From Kiritimatiellia bacterium (GTDB lineage: Bacteria > Verrucomicrobiota > Kiritimatiellia > CAIQIC01 > Lenti-01), in the NCBI GenBank assembly GCA_028681135.1, contig JAQUJC010000020.1, positions 1-44,608 of the forward strand: a stretch of 44,608 bases of DNA, written 5' to 3'. The translations under genes were made by a program, and so were the position numbers. Shown here piece after piece: positions 33,084-40,657 of this stretch. How positions within the stretch are numbered: the stretch's first letter is position 1; each line of letters opens with the position of its first letter. The notes under the pieces are model-generated. The model saw nothing but the letters and a program-made list of their open reading frames with translations, ran no database searches and was not told the DNA's origin.

Positions 33084-33989
33084 ATGAACGCCCGCCACGA
33101 CCATGATCCGGCAACGGGAAACAAACGCCTGGGCATATCCATTGGCCTGAATCTGGCGATCACGCTAGCGGAAGTGGTGGGGGGCCTCCTCTCCGGGAGC
33201 TTGGCCCTGCTTTCAGATGCGATGCACAATCTCAACGATACAGCCTCGCTGGGGGTGAGCTATCTTGCCCGGCGACTTGGAAAGCGGCCGCCCGACCCCG
33301 AACGCTCCTACGGCTATCGGCGGGCCGAGATTCTTGGCGCCTTCGTAAACCTGATCGTACTCGTTGTGATCGGCCTGGTGCTGATCAAGGAAGCCATCAC
33401 GCGCTACCTGACCCCCCGGGATGTCAATGCGCCCATCATGCTGGCGGTGGCGGTGATTGGCCTGCTGGCGAATATTGCAACGGCGTTCCTGCTTCATCGG
33501 GATGCCCAAAACAGTCTCAATCTCCGTAGCGCCTTTTTGCACATTACCGTCGATGCTATCTCATCGGTGGCCGTCATCGCCGGCGGGGTGGCCATTCTGT
33601 GGACCGGAGCCCATTGGATCGATCCACTGCTGACACTTCTGATTGCGGGCTACATCATTTCACAAAGCATCGGCATGCTGCGGGAAACCGGCCATATTCT
33701 GATGGAAGGCACGCCGACACAGCTACGAATTCCGGAGGTCAGGGACAGGATGATGCGCATGGATGCTGTGCAGGATGTGCACCACCTTCATCTATGGAGT
33801 CTGGATGAGCACACCGTCCTGCTCGATGCCCATGTCGCAGTGCAACCCTCTGATATCCTCCAGCTTGAACAAATTAAATCCGGGTTGAAAGACCTGCTCG
33901 CCCGCGAACTGAACATTCGACATAGTACCTTGGAGTTTGAACTCCAGGGCTCCCGGTGCCCGGATGAACAGCCGCGGGCCCCAGGTTGA
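33084..33989 (+). CDS. Cation diffusion facilitator (CDF) metal exporter
   Basis: This 301-residue transporter has six membrane helices and the CDF metal-site pairs SDAMHNLND in helix 2 and HITVDAISS in helix 5, followed by a cytoplasmic C-terminal domain (VQDVHHLHLWSLDEHTVLLDAHV). It resembles CzcD/ZitB and should export Zn, Co or Cd in exchange for protons. The ATG at 33084 is three bases after the flavoprotein stop. The frame extends to a GTG at 33048, but the family N terminus (His-rich MNARHDHD) favours 33084. It closes the seven-gene operon. The exact metal is unknown. Confidence 0.92.
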   Translation: MNARHDHDPATGNKRLGISIGLNLAITLAEVVGGLLSGSLALLSDAMHNLNDTASLGVSYLARRLGKRPPDPERSYGYRRAEILGAFVNLIVLVVIGLVLIKEAITRYLTPRDVNAPIMLAVAVIGLLANIATAFLLHRDAQNSLNLRSAFLHITVDAISSVAVIAGGVAILWTGAHWIDPLLTLLIAGYIISQSIGMLRETGHILMEGTPTQLRIPEVRDRMMRMDAVQDVHHLHLWSLDEHTVLLDAHVAVQPSDILQLEQIKSGLKDLLARELNIRHSTLEFELQGSRCPDEQPRAPG

Positions 33990-34186
33990 ACTCTGCCCGC
34001 ACTCTCCGGGCATCAGGTTTTCCGAACACTCAACCCATCCGATGCCCGATCGTCGTTGCCGCCAGCATCCGGCATGATGAACCTGAGTGATTAAGCGAAA
34101 GTCAGTTCAAAAGACTGAATCAGTGCCATAAACGCCAGGATTCGATCCCAGCAGGAGGCCAGGCGCAGAGAAGAGAGGCCGAACGG

Positions 34187-34951
34187 ATGTTTGACGGGTT
34201 TCAGCTATTCAATGGTGGGTTATGCAGTGCCGTGATCGCCGGCATGTTTACCATGCTGGCCACAGGGCTCGGAGCGCTGCCGGTGCTGCTGAAACACCGT
34301 TTGCCCGAATGGGTGGTTGCCGCCGGGGCGGCACTGGCCGGGGGCATGATGGTTTCCGTCACGGCGTTCGACTTGCTGGTAACTGGCGTGGAGCGCGGAA
34401 CACCCGCGGAAGTGGGGGCCGGGTTCCTGCTAGGGTGCCTCTTTCTTTGGGGAAGTGGACGGGTGTTGACCCGCCATATCGACGGCATTCATATAGCGGG
34501 ACTACAGCGAGAGAGCGGTCGGCGCGCTTGGCTCATTCTGCTGGTTATGTTTGTTCACAGCTTTCCCGAGGGACTGGCTGTGGGGGTAAGCTATGCCTCG
34601 GAAAGCAGGACATTGGGTGTGCTCGTCGCCCTGGCCATCGCCGTGCATAACATTCCCGAAGGCATGGTCATCAGTCTGCCGCTGGCGGCTGAGGGGGTCG
34701 GGTTTCGTAAGTGTTTTCTATATTCGGTTCTGTCCAGTTTTCCACAACCGCTGGGGGTCATCCCCGCCTATCTGCTGGGGGCTTTTTTCAAGCCTCTGCT
34801 GCCGGCCAGCATGGGATTTGCCGGCGGAGCCATGATCTATCTGGTGCTGACAGAATTACTGCCCAAGAGCCTGAAGAGTGCAGGGAAAGTCCGTACCGCC
34901 TGGGCATTTGTCATCGGCTTTGTCGCCTTTATGCAACTGGAGTGGTTGTAA
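34187..34951 (+). CDS. ZIP-family metal transporter
   Basis: This 254-residue membrane protein has about eight helices and the ZIP binuclear metal motifs HSFPEGLAVG in helix 4 and HNIPEGM in helix 5. It is a GufA/ZupT-like member that moves divalent metals, usually zinc or iron, into the cytoplasm. AGAGAGG lies before the ATG. It follows the CDF gene by 197 bases, with a small GCCCG/CGGGC hairpin between, so it is probably a separate unit. Import and export genes side by side suggest a zinc homeostasis theme. Confidence 0.92.
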   Translation: MFDGFQLFNGGLCSAVIAGMFTMLATGLGALPVLLKHRLPEWVVAAGAALAGGMMVSVTAFDLLVTGVERGTPAEVGAGFLLGCLFLWGSGRVLTRHIDGIHIAGLQRESGRRAWLILLVMFVHSFPEGLAVGVSYASESRTLGVLVALAIAVHNIPEGMVISLPLAAEGVGFRKCFLYSVLSSFPQPLGVIPAYLLGAFFKPLLPASMGFAGGAMIYLVLTELLPKSLKSAGKVRTAWAFVIGFVAFMQLEWL

Positions 34952-35143
34952 GTGTCCGGTCTGGCGACTCCCCGGCAATCTGATTCGGCGCGCCGATCCT
35001 ATATGAAAGCGGAGGCCCCAGGCAACCGGCTGGGGATTCCAGGGGGTAAGAATCGCAATAGGGTCGCCGGTGCGCGTCAGCTCGTTATGATGCAGGCGGA
35101 AAATACTGAAAGAAGAACGAATCCCTCTTTCGATCTCCATAGA

Positions 35144-36064
35144 TCATGGAGGGGCTTTCCCACCTTGCAGCTTTTCTAAGATAGCGATTTCAAAGGGTTT
35201 GCTGGCCTCTCCAAAATAGAGCGTTTGGTGAGGGAAGGGAATCTCGATCCCCGCATCATCAAAAGCCAGTTTGATTCTGCGCAGATATTCTCTGCCCACC
35301 TGCCATTGGCGGATGGGTTTTGTCTTGATCCTGCCTTTGATCACAACAGCGGAATTGTCAAATTTATCCACACCAAAAATTTCAGGTTCCTCGAGCATTA
35401 ATGCGCCCACCAGGTCATCTCGTTTCATTTCAGAACCCACGCGACGCATCACATCAATCACCTTGTCCGTGTTTTCTTTGTAGGCGACGCCGATGTCAAA
35501 CACATAAGCAGACCAATCATTGGTCAGATTACTGAGTGTGCTGACGGTCCCGTTGGGGAAAATATGAACCACCCCGCCCAAATCACGCAAGACGATGGTG
35601 CGAAAATTGACTTTCTCGACCAATCCCCCCGTGCTGTTGACGATGGCGACATCGCCCACACGAACTTGATTTTCAAGGATAAAGAAAAAACCGGCAATGA
35701 AGTCTCGGACTAGATTTTGAGCCCCAAATCCTATCGCAATCCCTGCAATACCGGCGCTGGCCAAAATCGGCCCGACTTCAACCCCAAGTTCCTTGAGTAA
35801 AATCAGTACGGTGGTCACCCAAAGGACAATCAGAGCGGCTTGCCGGATAAGGCGGATCAAGGTCTCGATCCGTTTTTCAGACTCCGAAGGGGGCTCTCCT
35901 TCTCTGTTGCTTTGTACGAGAAGGCGTCGTTCAAATCTGTTCAGGACCCGTTTCAATATCACCATGCCCAACCATGCACAAAGTAGAACAAATCCAATTC
36001 GCGCGCAGGCAATGATCACCTGTTCCCAGTGTATCGCCTGAAATTGCTTTATAAGAATATCCAT
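35144..36064 (-). CDS. MscS-family mechanosensitive channel
   Basis: This 306-residue protein has two N-terminal membrane helices, then the pore helix in GPILASAGIAGIAIGFGAQ and NLVRDFIAGFFFI, and the beta domain (VRVGDVAIV, VEKVNFRTIVLRD, VHIFPNGTVSTLSN). A C-terminal alpha/beta domain follows (VAYKENTDKVIDVMRRV to GIEIPFPHQTLYFG). It is a small-conductance channel that releases solutes on hypo-osmotic shock. The start at 36064 has AAGGG upstream; the frame extends to 36094. The stop codon lies in a CTCCAT/ATGGAG hairpin. It is divergent from nothing obvious and shares its strand with the scramblase gene upstream. Confidence 0.93.
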   Translation of the reverse strand: MDILIKQFQAIHWEQVIIACARIGFVLLCAWLGMVILKRVLNRFERRLLVQSNREGEPPSESEKRIETLIRLIRQAALIVLWVTTVLILLKELGVEVGPILASAGIAGIAIGFGAQNLVRDFIAGFFFILENQVRVGDVAIVNSTGGLVEKVNFRTIVLRDLGGVVHIFPNGTVSTLSNLTNDWSAYVFDIGVAYKENTDKVIDVMRRVGSEMKRDDLVGALMLEEPEIFGVDKFDNSAVVIKGRIKTKPIRQWQVGREYLRRIKLAFDDAGIEIPFPHQTLYFGEASKPFEIAILEKLQGGKAPP

Positions 36065-36235
36065 ACACCCTTCTTTCCCGTAATAGCGTCCCATGGTTTC
36101 CTGACAATGATGGTCTTGTTGCGTTGACTAAGATTTTATGCAGTACCCGAAATCACTCGTGATCCTTTCCGTCTTCGAAAATCGCCTCCTGGTCTTTTCA
36201 CCGGCTCAACATGTGGTCGATGGTATATGGGACCT

Positions 36236-36853
36236 TTATGAGTTCTGTTTTCCTTCTATTGCACACAGTAGGACGGCTCCCGCCATACCCAGCCGTTTAT
36301 CCAGTAATCCATTTGTATCCATTGAAAAATCCAGATGTATCTTCATGACAAAAGGGTTGAAATTCTGTTTGAAGGTGCAGACGTGTTCCCCCTTTAGTTC
36401 GCCGTAGTAGGTCTGGGGAACCAGGTTTGTAAAAAATCGACGGACGAGTGCCAGCATTGTGCTGTCTTCCTTGATGAAGCCGACTTCCCTGTCTTCTGCA
36501 TCCATAATTATCCACTCATCAATTAAAATTGATTTTAAGCCCTTTCGTTTCAATGCTCCCACTTTTTCTCCAGTGGCGGGATCAATAACATCATAGGCGG
36601 CGGAAAAATCGATGATGTGTCGGGCTTGTATACTTAACACCTCGGTCTGCATATCCTCGCCTGTGTAAAGTCGTATATCCTCCTTCAATTTGAAGGCACT
36701 CATTTTAGAATAGAATGCCACGTCACCGCTTGGATCATAAATATGGAATGCAGCACCCAATAGCTTTAATATTTTTCGTCGTACAAGATAATGATCATGC
36801 CCGAAGGGGTCAAGAGTGTCCGGGTGACTATTTTGGATGGCCTTGTCTGGCAT
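36236..36853 (-). CDS. LURP-one/scramblase-like protein
   Basis: This 205-residue protein has the Tubby-C-terminal-like beta-barrel of the LURP-one-related/phospholipid-scramblase family: HYLVRRKILKLLGAAFHIYD, LSIQARHIIDFSAAYDVID, VGALKRKGLKSILIDEWIIM and a final hydrophobic helix LDKRLGMAGAVLLCAIEG. Base composition is more AT-rich than the genes to the left. It lies 171 bases upstream of the MscS gene on the same strand, which fits a membrane or envelope role. Bacterial members are uncharacterised, so lipid scrambling is only a family-based guess. Confidence 0.8.
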   Translation of the reverse strand: MPDKAIQNSHPDTLDPFGHDHYLVRRKILKLLGAAFHIYDPSGDVAFYSKMSAFKLKEDIRLYTGEDMQTEVLSIQARHIIDFSAAYDVIDPATGEKVGALKRKGLKSILIDEWIIMDAEDREVGFIKEDSTMLALVRRFFTNLVPQTYYGELKGEHVCTFKQNFNPFVMKIHLDFSMDTNGLLDKRLGMAGAVLLCAIEGKQNS

Positions 36854-37077
36854 GAGGTATCTTTCTGTTTTTATTATGCTGCGACCTTATCGGAAACAGG
36901 ATCGGCTCAGCCGCTTTTCTGTAAAAGAAAGCATACCTGAGCGCCGCGCATAAAGAAAAAAATCTCACCGCCATTGCTTTGGCCGGACGCTTTCCCCCCT
37001 AGGTGCGCCCGCTAGGCACGCCAGACCGGGAGCAGGAGACCCCGCCGCCTCCCTCCGGCCATCCCCGTAGCTCCATC
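36854..37077. other. Junction between backbone and cassette array
   Basis: About 220 bases with no supported gene. It includes a short GC-rich motif (GGTGCGCCCGCT near 37000) that recurs in reverse orientation near 38620. The array ends just to the right, so this is probably the chromosomal flank of the last cassette and the promoter region of the scramblase-like gene. Confidence 0.35.
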
Positions 37078-37123
37078 CGGGCTTCCGCCCCATGAGCAAA
37101 CTACATACGCCCCCGCTGGGCTT
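37078..37123 (-). repeat. 46-bp block beside attC, copy 1
   Basis: This block abuts the recombination side of the attC at 37124. It differs from the copy at 38959-39004 at about three positions and has the same length. It contains GGGC-ttcc-GCCC, a tetraloop hairpin. Confidence 0.7.
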
Positions 37124-37164
37124 GTTCAACTCTGCCGCACAGCGTGTGCTGCGGTCGGTTGGAC
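37124..37164 (-). other. attC-like site of the gldA cassette
   Basis: On the minus strand GTCCAAC opens and GTTGAAC closes a 41-base site. The interior forms CCGCA(G)CA/TGTGCGG with one extra unpaired G, like the extrahelical bases of attC. It is shorter than typical attC sites (57 bases or more). It lies 39 bases after the gldA stop. Confidence 0.6.
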
Positions 37165-37203
37165 GGTTCATTGAAGGCAAGCTGAACCTGATCATCAACC
37201 CAA

Positions 37204-38322
37204 TCAAGAGCAAGGCGGTATCTGATCGCGCCTGCTTTTTCTACTGCGCCCGATGGCATCCATTGTTTTCAGAGCATAAAACACTTTTTCAGGAGTTACA
37301 CTAAATGGCTCGTTATGAATGGTTTCGCCTTCCGCACACGTCAAATCTGCTACTTGCATTAATTCTTCGTCATTCACATTATTAAGACCAATATCAGCCA
37401 ATGAGATTGGCAACCCGACTGTCTCGCAGAAACTAAAAACCTTATCAATTGTATCCTTACTCTTGTCGGTTAAAATAAGAGATGCTAAGGTACCTATCGT
37501 GACAAGTTCACCATGAAAATATGCATGGGTTGCTTCCAGAGCCGTCAAGCCATTATGGATAGCATGAGCCGAAGCAAGTCCTCCACTTTCAAAACCGAGT
37601 CCGCTAAGCAAAGTGCTGGCTTCAATGACATGCTCAAGTGCCGGAACAACTGATTTAACTTCACATGCCAGTTTTGCTTCTAAACCATGCTCTATCAATG
37701 TTTCAAAGCAAAGCTTTGCCAAGGCCTGCGCAGTCATTGAACCCACATTACCACTCATATTGGCGGCGTAGCTTTGTTTACATGATTCCGCTTCAAACCA
37801 TGTTGCCAAAGCATCACCCATACCCGCCACCAAAAATCTGGCTGGCGCATTCACCACAACCTTGGTATCCACGAGTACTAAATCAGGGTTTTTATCTAGA
37901 ACCAGGTAGCGCATAAATTCTCCTTCCGACGTATAAATAACAGAAAGTGCACTACAAGGCGCATCCGTTGAGGCTAATGTGGGAACAATGGCGACCGGGG
38001 TTTTTAGGTCATGAGCAACTGCTTTAGCAGTATCGATTGTTTTTCCACCACCAATTCCAACAACCACATTGACTTCTAACGCTTTGGCCTCGCTCACTAA
38101 TCTTGCAATTTCTTCATCGGAGCATTCGCCTTCAAATCTTTGCAATGAAATCTCTAACGCGCTCTCCATTTCTGACTTAAAACTAGGCAACAAGTTTTCA
38201 TATACAAAAGGATCACAAATTACAAAACCATGATTTCCTAGTCGTAAAACTTCTTTTCCTAATTGCTTGAGTGCATCTGCACCTTGTACATATCGTCCCG
38301 GGAATAAGGTTGTACTGTTCAT
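37204..38322 (-). CDS. gldA: Glycerol dehydrogenase (iron-containing ADH family)
   Basis: This 372-residue enzyme matches GldA in length and motifs. The NAD site is VVVGIGGGKTIDTAKAVA, followed by PTLASTDAPCSALSVIYT. The zinc ligands are the Asp of GMGDALATWFEA and the histidines of SAHAIHNGL and YFHGELVTIG. It oxidises glycerol to dihydroxyacetone with NAD+. AAAGGAG lies ten bases before the ATG. The gene is clearly more AT-rich than the operons to the left. The last ~14 residues (RSRKSRRDQIPPCS) do not look like the family and may be read-through into cassette-end sequence. It is the gene of the last cassette in the array. Confidence 0.93.
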   Translation of the reverse strand: MNSTTLFPGRYVQGADALKQLGKEVLRLGNHGFVICDPFVYENLLPSFKSEMESALEISLQRFEGECSDEEIARLVSEAKALEVNVVVGIGGGKTIDTAKAVAHDLKTPVAIVPTLASTDAPCSALSVIYTSEGEFMRYLVLDKNPDLVLVDTKVVVNAPARFLVAGMGDALATWFEAESCKQSYAANMSGNVGSMTAQALAKLCFETLIEHGLEAKLACEVKSVVPALEHVIEASTLLSGLGFESGGLASAHAIHNGLTALEATHAYFHGELVTIGTLASLILTDKSKDTIDKVFSFCETVGLPISLADIGLNNVNDEELMQVADLTCAEGETIHNEPFSVTPEKVFYALKTMDAIGRSRKSRRDQIPPCS

Positions 38323-38645
38323 TCTTTTCTTTTCTCCTTTTAATGCATAACAGTAATTATTCTATCTACTTTAAGTTGGGTTTACCTTTTGGTTCCCATG
38401 ATAGGCCGCATTTCAGGGCGTGTCAATTCCGGGAATTCCTGCTGCGGGGCATGGGGTTGCGGCTTATCGCTGAATGGGAAGGATGCAACACCCCCGTCAT
38501 CATTGGCACCAATGAACCGCTGGTGGCGGCGGAAGCCAACCGATGAAAGAGGGGGGGGGTCCAATATTCAGCGGGGGAGTCCAGCGTGGAGCTGATCGCG
38601 TGCGGTGCTCATTGAGCGCACCCAGCGGGCGCACCTTTAGTGATC

Positions 38646-38664
38646 TTTTCCACGCTATGGAAAA
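38646..38664. repeat. TTTTCCA palindrome, copy 1
   Basis: TTTTCCACGCTATGGAAAA is a 7-bp dyad with a 5-base centre. An identical copy lies 31 bases further on. Confidence 0.7.
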
Positions 38665-38676
38665 CTCTTTCGGGAT

Positions 38677-38695
38677 TTTTCCACGCTATGGAAAA
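38677..38695. repeat. TTTTCCA palindrome, copy 2
   Basis: This is identical in all 19 bases to the copy at 38646. The 31-base period (about three helix turns) would place both dyads on one face of DNA, as for a paired operator. Confidence 0.7.
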
Positions 38696-38958
38696 CGTGC
38701 ATAGGACCTCGGCAGGGGATGACTCTGTTCCCCCTTTCCCCATCCGGACATTTATCCGTCACCCCTTCTTATCTCCCGAGCGGGCGCGCTGGGCGCACGA
38801 CCCCACCAAGAGCCGAGGGGTTCAGCCTGAAGGCTGGACTACTAACGGGCGCACACCACCACCCATCGGTGTGTATTTGTGTGCATTTGTGGTTGCTCCC
38901 CAGTCCCCCACTTGATCATTGGATATTGAATAGCGGTCAGTCGTCCTGATCGCCCGTA

Positions 38959-39004
38959 CGGGCTTCCGCCCCATGAGCAAAACACATACGCTCCCGCTGG
39001 GCTT
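38959..39004 (-). repeat. 46-bp block beside attC, copy 2
   Basis: This is the middle copy of the conserved block, directly on the recombination side of the attC at 39005. It has the same GGGC-ttcc-GCCC hairpin, here preceded by a second GCCCGTACGGGC palindrome. Confidence 0.7.
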
Positions 39005-39061
39005 GTTCAACCCGGGATTGCAGCGTGGCTTCGCACGCTACTAATCCCTACTTTGTTCTGC
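39005..39061 (-). other. attC-like site with degenerate outer core
   Basis: This 57-base site is almost identical inside to the attC at 39657 (one interior mismatch) and has the same GGGATT...AGCGTG / CACGCT...AATCCC hairpin. The recombining core GTTGAAC is intact, while the opposite end reads GCAGAAC instead of RYYYAAC. Confidence 0.65.
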
Positions 39062-39086
39062 CCGTTTTTCTTCTTTTCCGGGGAGT

Positions 39087-39138
39087 AGGGGTCAGTCCCG
39101 TAATTAGGTATTAATACTAGATTATGGGACTGACCCCT
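39087..39138. repeat. REP-like long palindrome
   Basis: Two 18-base arms (39087-39104 and 39121-39138, AGGGGTCAGTCCC...) match at 17 of 18 positions around a 16-base loop that is itself mostly palindromic (GTATTAATAC). It resembles the extragenic palindromes associated with REP or IS elements and lies directly before an integrase remnant. Confidence 0.6.
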
Positions 39139-39144
39139 ATGCTC

Positions 39145-39345
39145 GGAACGGACCATCGAGTCGTATGTGCGGGCAGTGGGCCGGTTGGCGGGCTGGTGCT
39201 GGAAGAGCCCCGGCGAGGTGGGCGACGAGGAGCTGCGCGACTATTTTCTATATCTGCGCAACCAGAAGCGGCTGGCGCGGGCTACGACTACGATCGCGCC
39301 GCATTGCGACATCCCCATGCAGCGGCGCGAACGCACCTGGCGGCC
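39145..39345 (+). pseudogene. Tyrosine recombinase remnant (N-terminal SAM-like domain)
   Basis: The plus-strand frame reads SERTIESYVRAVGRLAGW, CWKSPGEVGDEELRDYFLYL and RNQKRLARATTTIA. This is the N-terminal core-binding domain of phage-type integrases, especially those found with IS91-like elements. After TTTIA the sequence degenerates, and no catalytic domain (R-H-R-Y) follows. It lies on the opposite strand to the cassette genes and cannot supply integron integrase activity. Confidence 0.75.
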
Positions 39346-39610
39346 TATTTCCGCTGCGCACCACCCACTCCTGGTACACGCCCGAGGTCCGCCCGTCGCA
39401 TCATGACTATCCTTGCCCCAAACTATTCCGGCATTCGACACCATCGGCGTCGATCCGCCCCCCTTTGCCCCGCATCCGCAAAAAGGCTAAGCGTTGCGCG
39501 GTCGCAGCACCGGTCGCACCGACTTCACGCCCCGCTACGCTCTTCCAACCCGCTCCCACGCCATCGCCCCGCGCTCGCCGACGGTGCCAGGCGTACCCCG
39601 TAGCCCGCTC
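39346..39610. other. Remnant cassette interior
   Basis: About 265 GC-rich bases between the integrase remnant and the 46-bp block. Several frames are open because of composition, but none is recognisable. Together with the REP-like palindrome it makes up a cassette of about 595 bases without an intact gene. Confidence 0.35.
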
Positions 39611-39656
39611 CGGGCTACCGCCCCACGAGCAAAATACATGTCCTCCCCGGGGGCTT
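39611..39656 (-). repeat. 46-bp block beside attC, copy 3
   Basis: This is the most divergent copy of the conserved block (roughly nine differences) but has exactly the same length and position beside the attC at 39657. An AGCCCG/CGGGCT palindrome flanks it. Confidence 0.6.
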
Positions 39657-39713
39657 GTTCAACCTGGGATTGCAGCGTGGCTTCGCACGCTACTAATCCC
39701 TACTTTGTTGGAC
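39657..39713 (-). other. attC site of the 39.7-40.7 kb cassette
   Basis: This is a 57-base site on the minus strand: GTCCAAC, a spacer, then a GGGATT...AGCGTG / CACGCT...AATCCC hairpin with an internal 3/2 bulge, and GTTGAAC. The stop codon of the adjacent gene lies two bases before it, the classical cassette layout. Confidence 0.75.
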
Positions 39714-39714
39714 G

Positions 39715-40653
39715 CTATTTCTTTCTTAACCTGAAGAAACTGGCGGATTCTATATCTGGATATGCCCATTCCATCGCACCATTGTACACCTCAACGCCCA
39801 AATACATTGAATTCACACTGCCAGTTGGGCCTGTAGATAATTTAGGTCCTGTGGTAAACCAGTCTGGATCTGGTTGCATCTGGCTGGCAGTATCTATCGA
39901 AAATTCCACTTCTTCGTCTGATACAGTCGAAATAGTCAAATACACCAAATCACCCAGAGTGTAATATGGAACGAGCTCTATCTTAATGCTTGTGATGCGG
40001 ATGTTGGCATTTGTGTTTATTTCAACACGATCTTCATAAAGCCTCATGGCGTTCACAATGCCATACGTAATATTGTAGTCTGAAAAGACATGAGGCGCCT
40101 GTAGAACTATTGTATTGTTTGTACCAGGGGTAAGGCCATTCCATGTAAGAAGAGTTCCTTGAATATGGCCTTGAAAATGCGCGCCAAACACCGGGTCCGA
40201 TTCTGTGAGTTCGTTTGGAAGGTCACCATTGATGCGGAACTCTGAAACATAACTATTTCTTCCCCCGGCAGAGTCCATTGAGCTAACCAGTTCTAAAGAA
40301 TAGGTGCTTGTTGGATTGAGATTGCCGAAAGTAAAGGAAGCACTTGAAAACGATGCTTCATTCTTGTCCGCCTGTTCAATCCAGTTCACGGTTTTACTGA
40401 TGGCACCAGGGTACTGGTTATCAAGCCATATGGAAAATGAGGCACCGGAGTAGTCAAGGGTGATACCAGTCGGATTTCCGAATTCGTCACATAATTCAAA
40501 TGGCTCGGTGAGGTAGGAGGAATTAAATACATTCCAATACTTGTTCGAGCTGTCACCCCCGCCGAAATCCAAATAGATATTGTCCGCCGCAGGTAAGGTC
40601 GACGGGATAAACGCGATGACGATAATCAACCAACATGTGCGATATATAGTCAT
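39715..40653 (-). CDS. Secreted cassette protein of unknown function
   Basis: This 312-residue protein has a signal peptide (CWLIIVIAFIPSTLPAADN) and a beta-rich mature part that starts NIYLDFGGGDSSNKYWN, a pattern seen in PVC extracellular proteins. It ends SASFFRLRKK, like many Verrucomicrobia/Kiritimatiellota secreted proteins. It is AT-rich compared with the operons to the left. No ribosome-binding site is seen. It starts 33 bases after the upstream attC and stops two bases before its own attC, so it is a one-gene integron cassette. No enzymatic motif was recognised; a carbohydrate-binding-like fold is possible. Confidence 0.75.
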   Translation of the reverse strand: MTIYRTCWLIIVIAFIPSTLPAADNIYLDFGGGDSSNKYWNVFNSSYLTEPFELCDEFGNPTGITLDYSGASFSIWLDNQYPGAISKTVNWIEQADKNEASFSSASFTFGNLNPTSTYSLELVSSMDSAGGRNSYVSEFRINGDLPNELTESDPVFGAHFQGHIQGTLLTWNGLTPGTNNTIVLQAPHVFSDYNITYGIVNAMRLYEDRVEINTNANIRITSIKIELVPYYTLGDLVYLTISTVSDEEVEFSIDTASQMQPDPDWFTTGPKLSTGPTGSVNSMYLGVEVYNGAMEWAYPDIESASFFRLRKK

Positions 40654-40657
40654 TGCT

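Larger units (their letters stand above)
38323..38958. other. Long leader of the gldA cassette
   Basis: About 640 bases between attC and gldA, far longer than the other cassette leaders. It contains two TTTTCCA palindromes and G-rich stretches. On the plus strand at 38451-38546 a 31-codon frame (ending IIGTNEPLVAAEANR) looks protein-like but is not identified, and it may be the tail of a lost gene. No intact gene is supported. Confidence 0.4.

Noticed and set aside
38646-38695. CRISPR array
   Set aside because: Only two repeat units with a 12-base spacer; a palindromic operator or dispersed repeat fits better. No cas genes are present.
38640-38915. Plus-strand frame across the TTTTCCA palindromes
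   Set aside because: The translation is built from repeats and low-complexity sequence with no ribosome-binding site.
39165-39734. Long plus-strand frames through the remnant cassette
   Set aside because: They arise from GC-rich composition; only the short integrase-like stretch in one frame resembles a protein.
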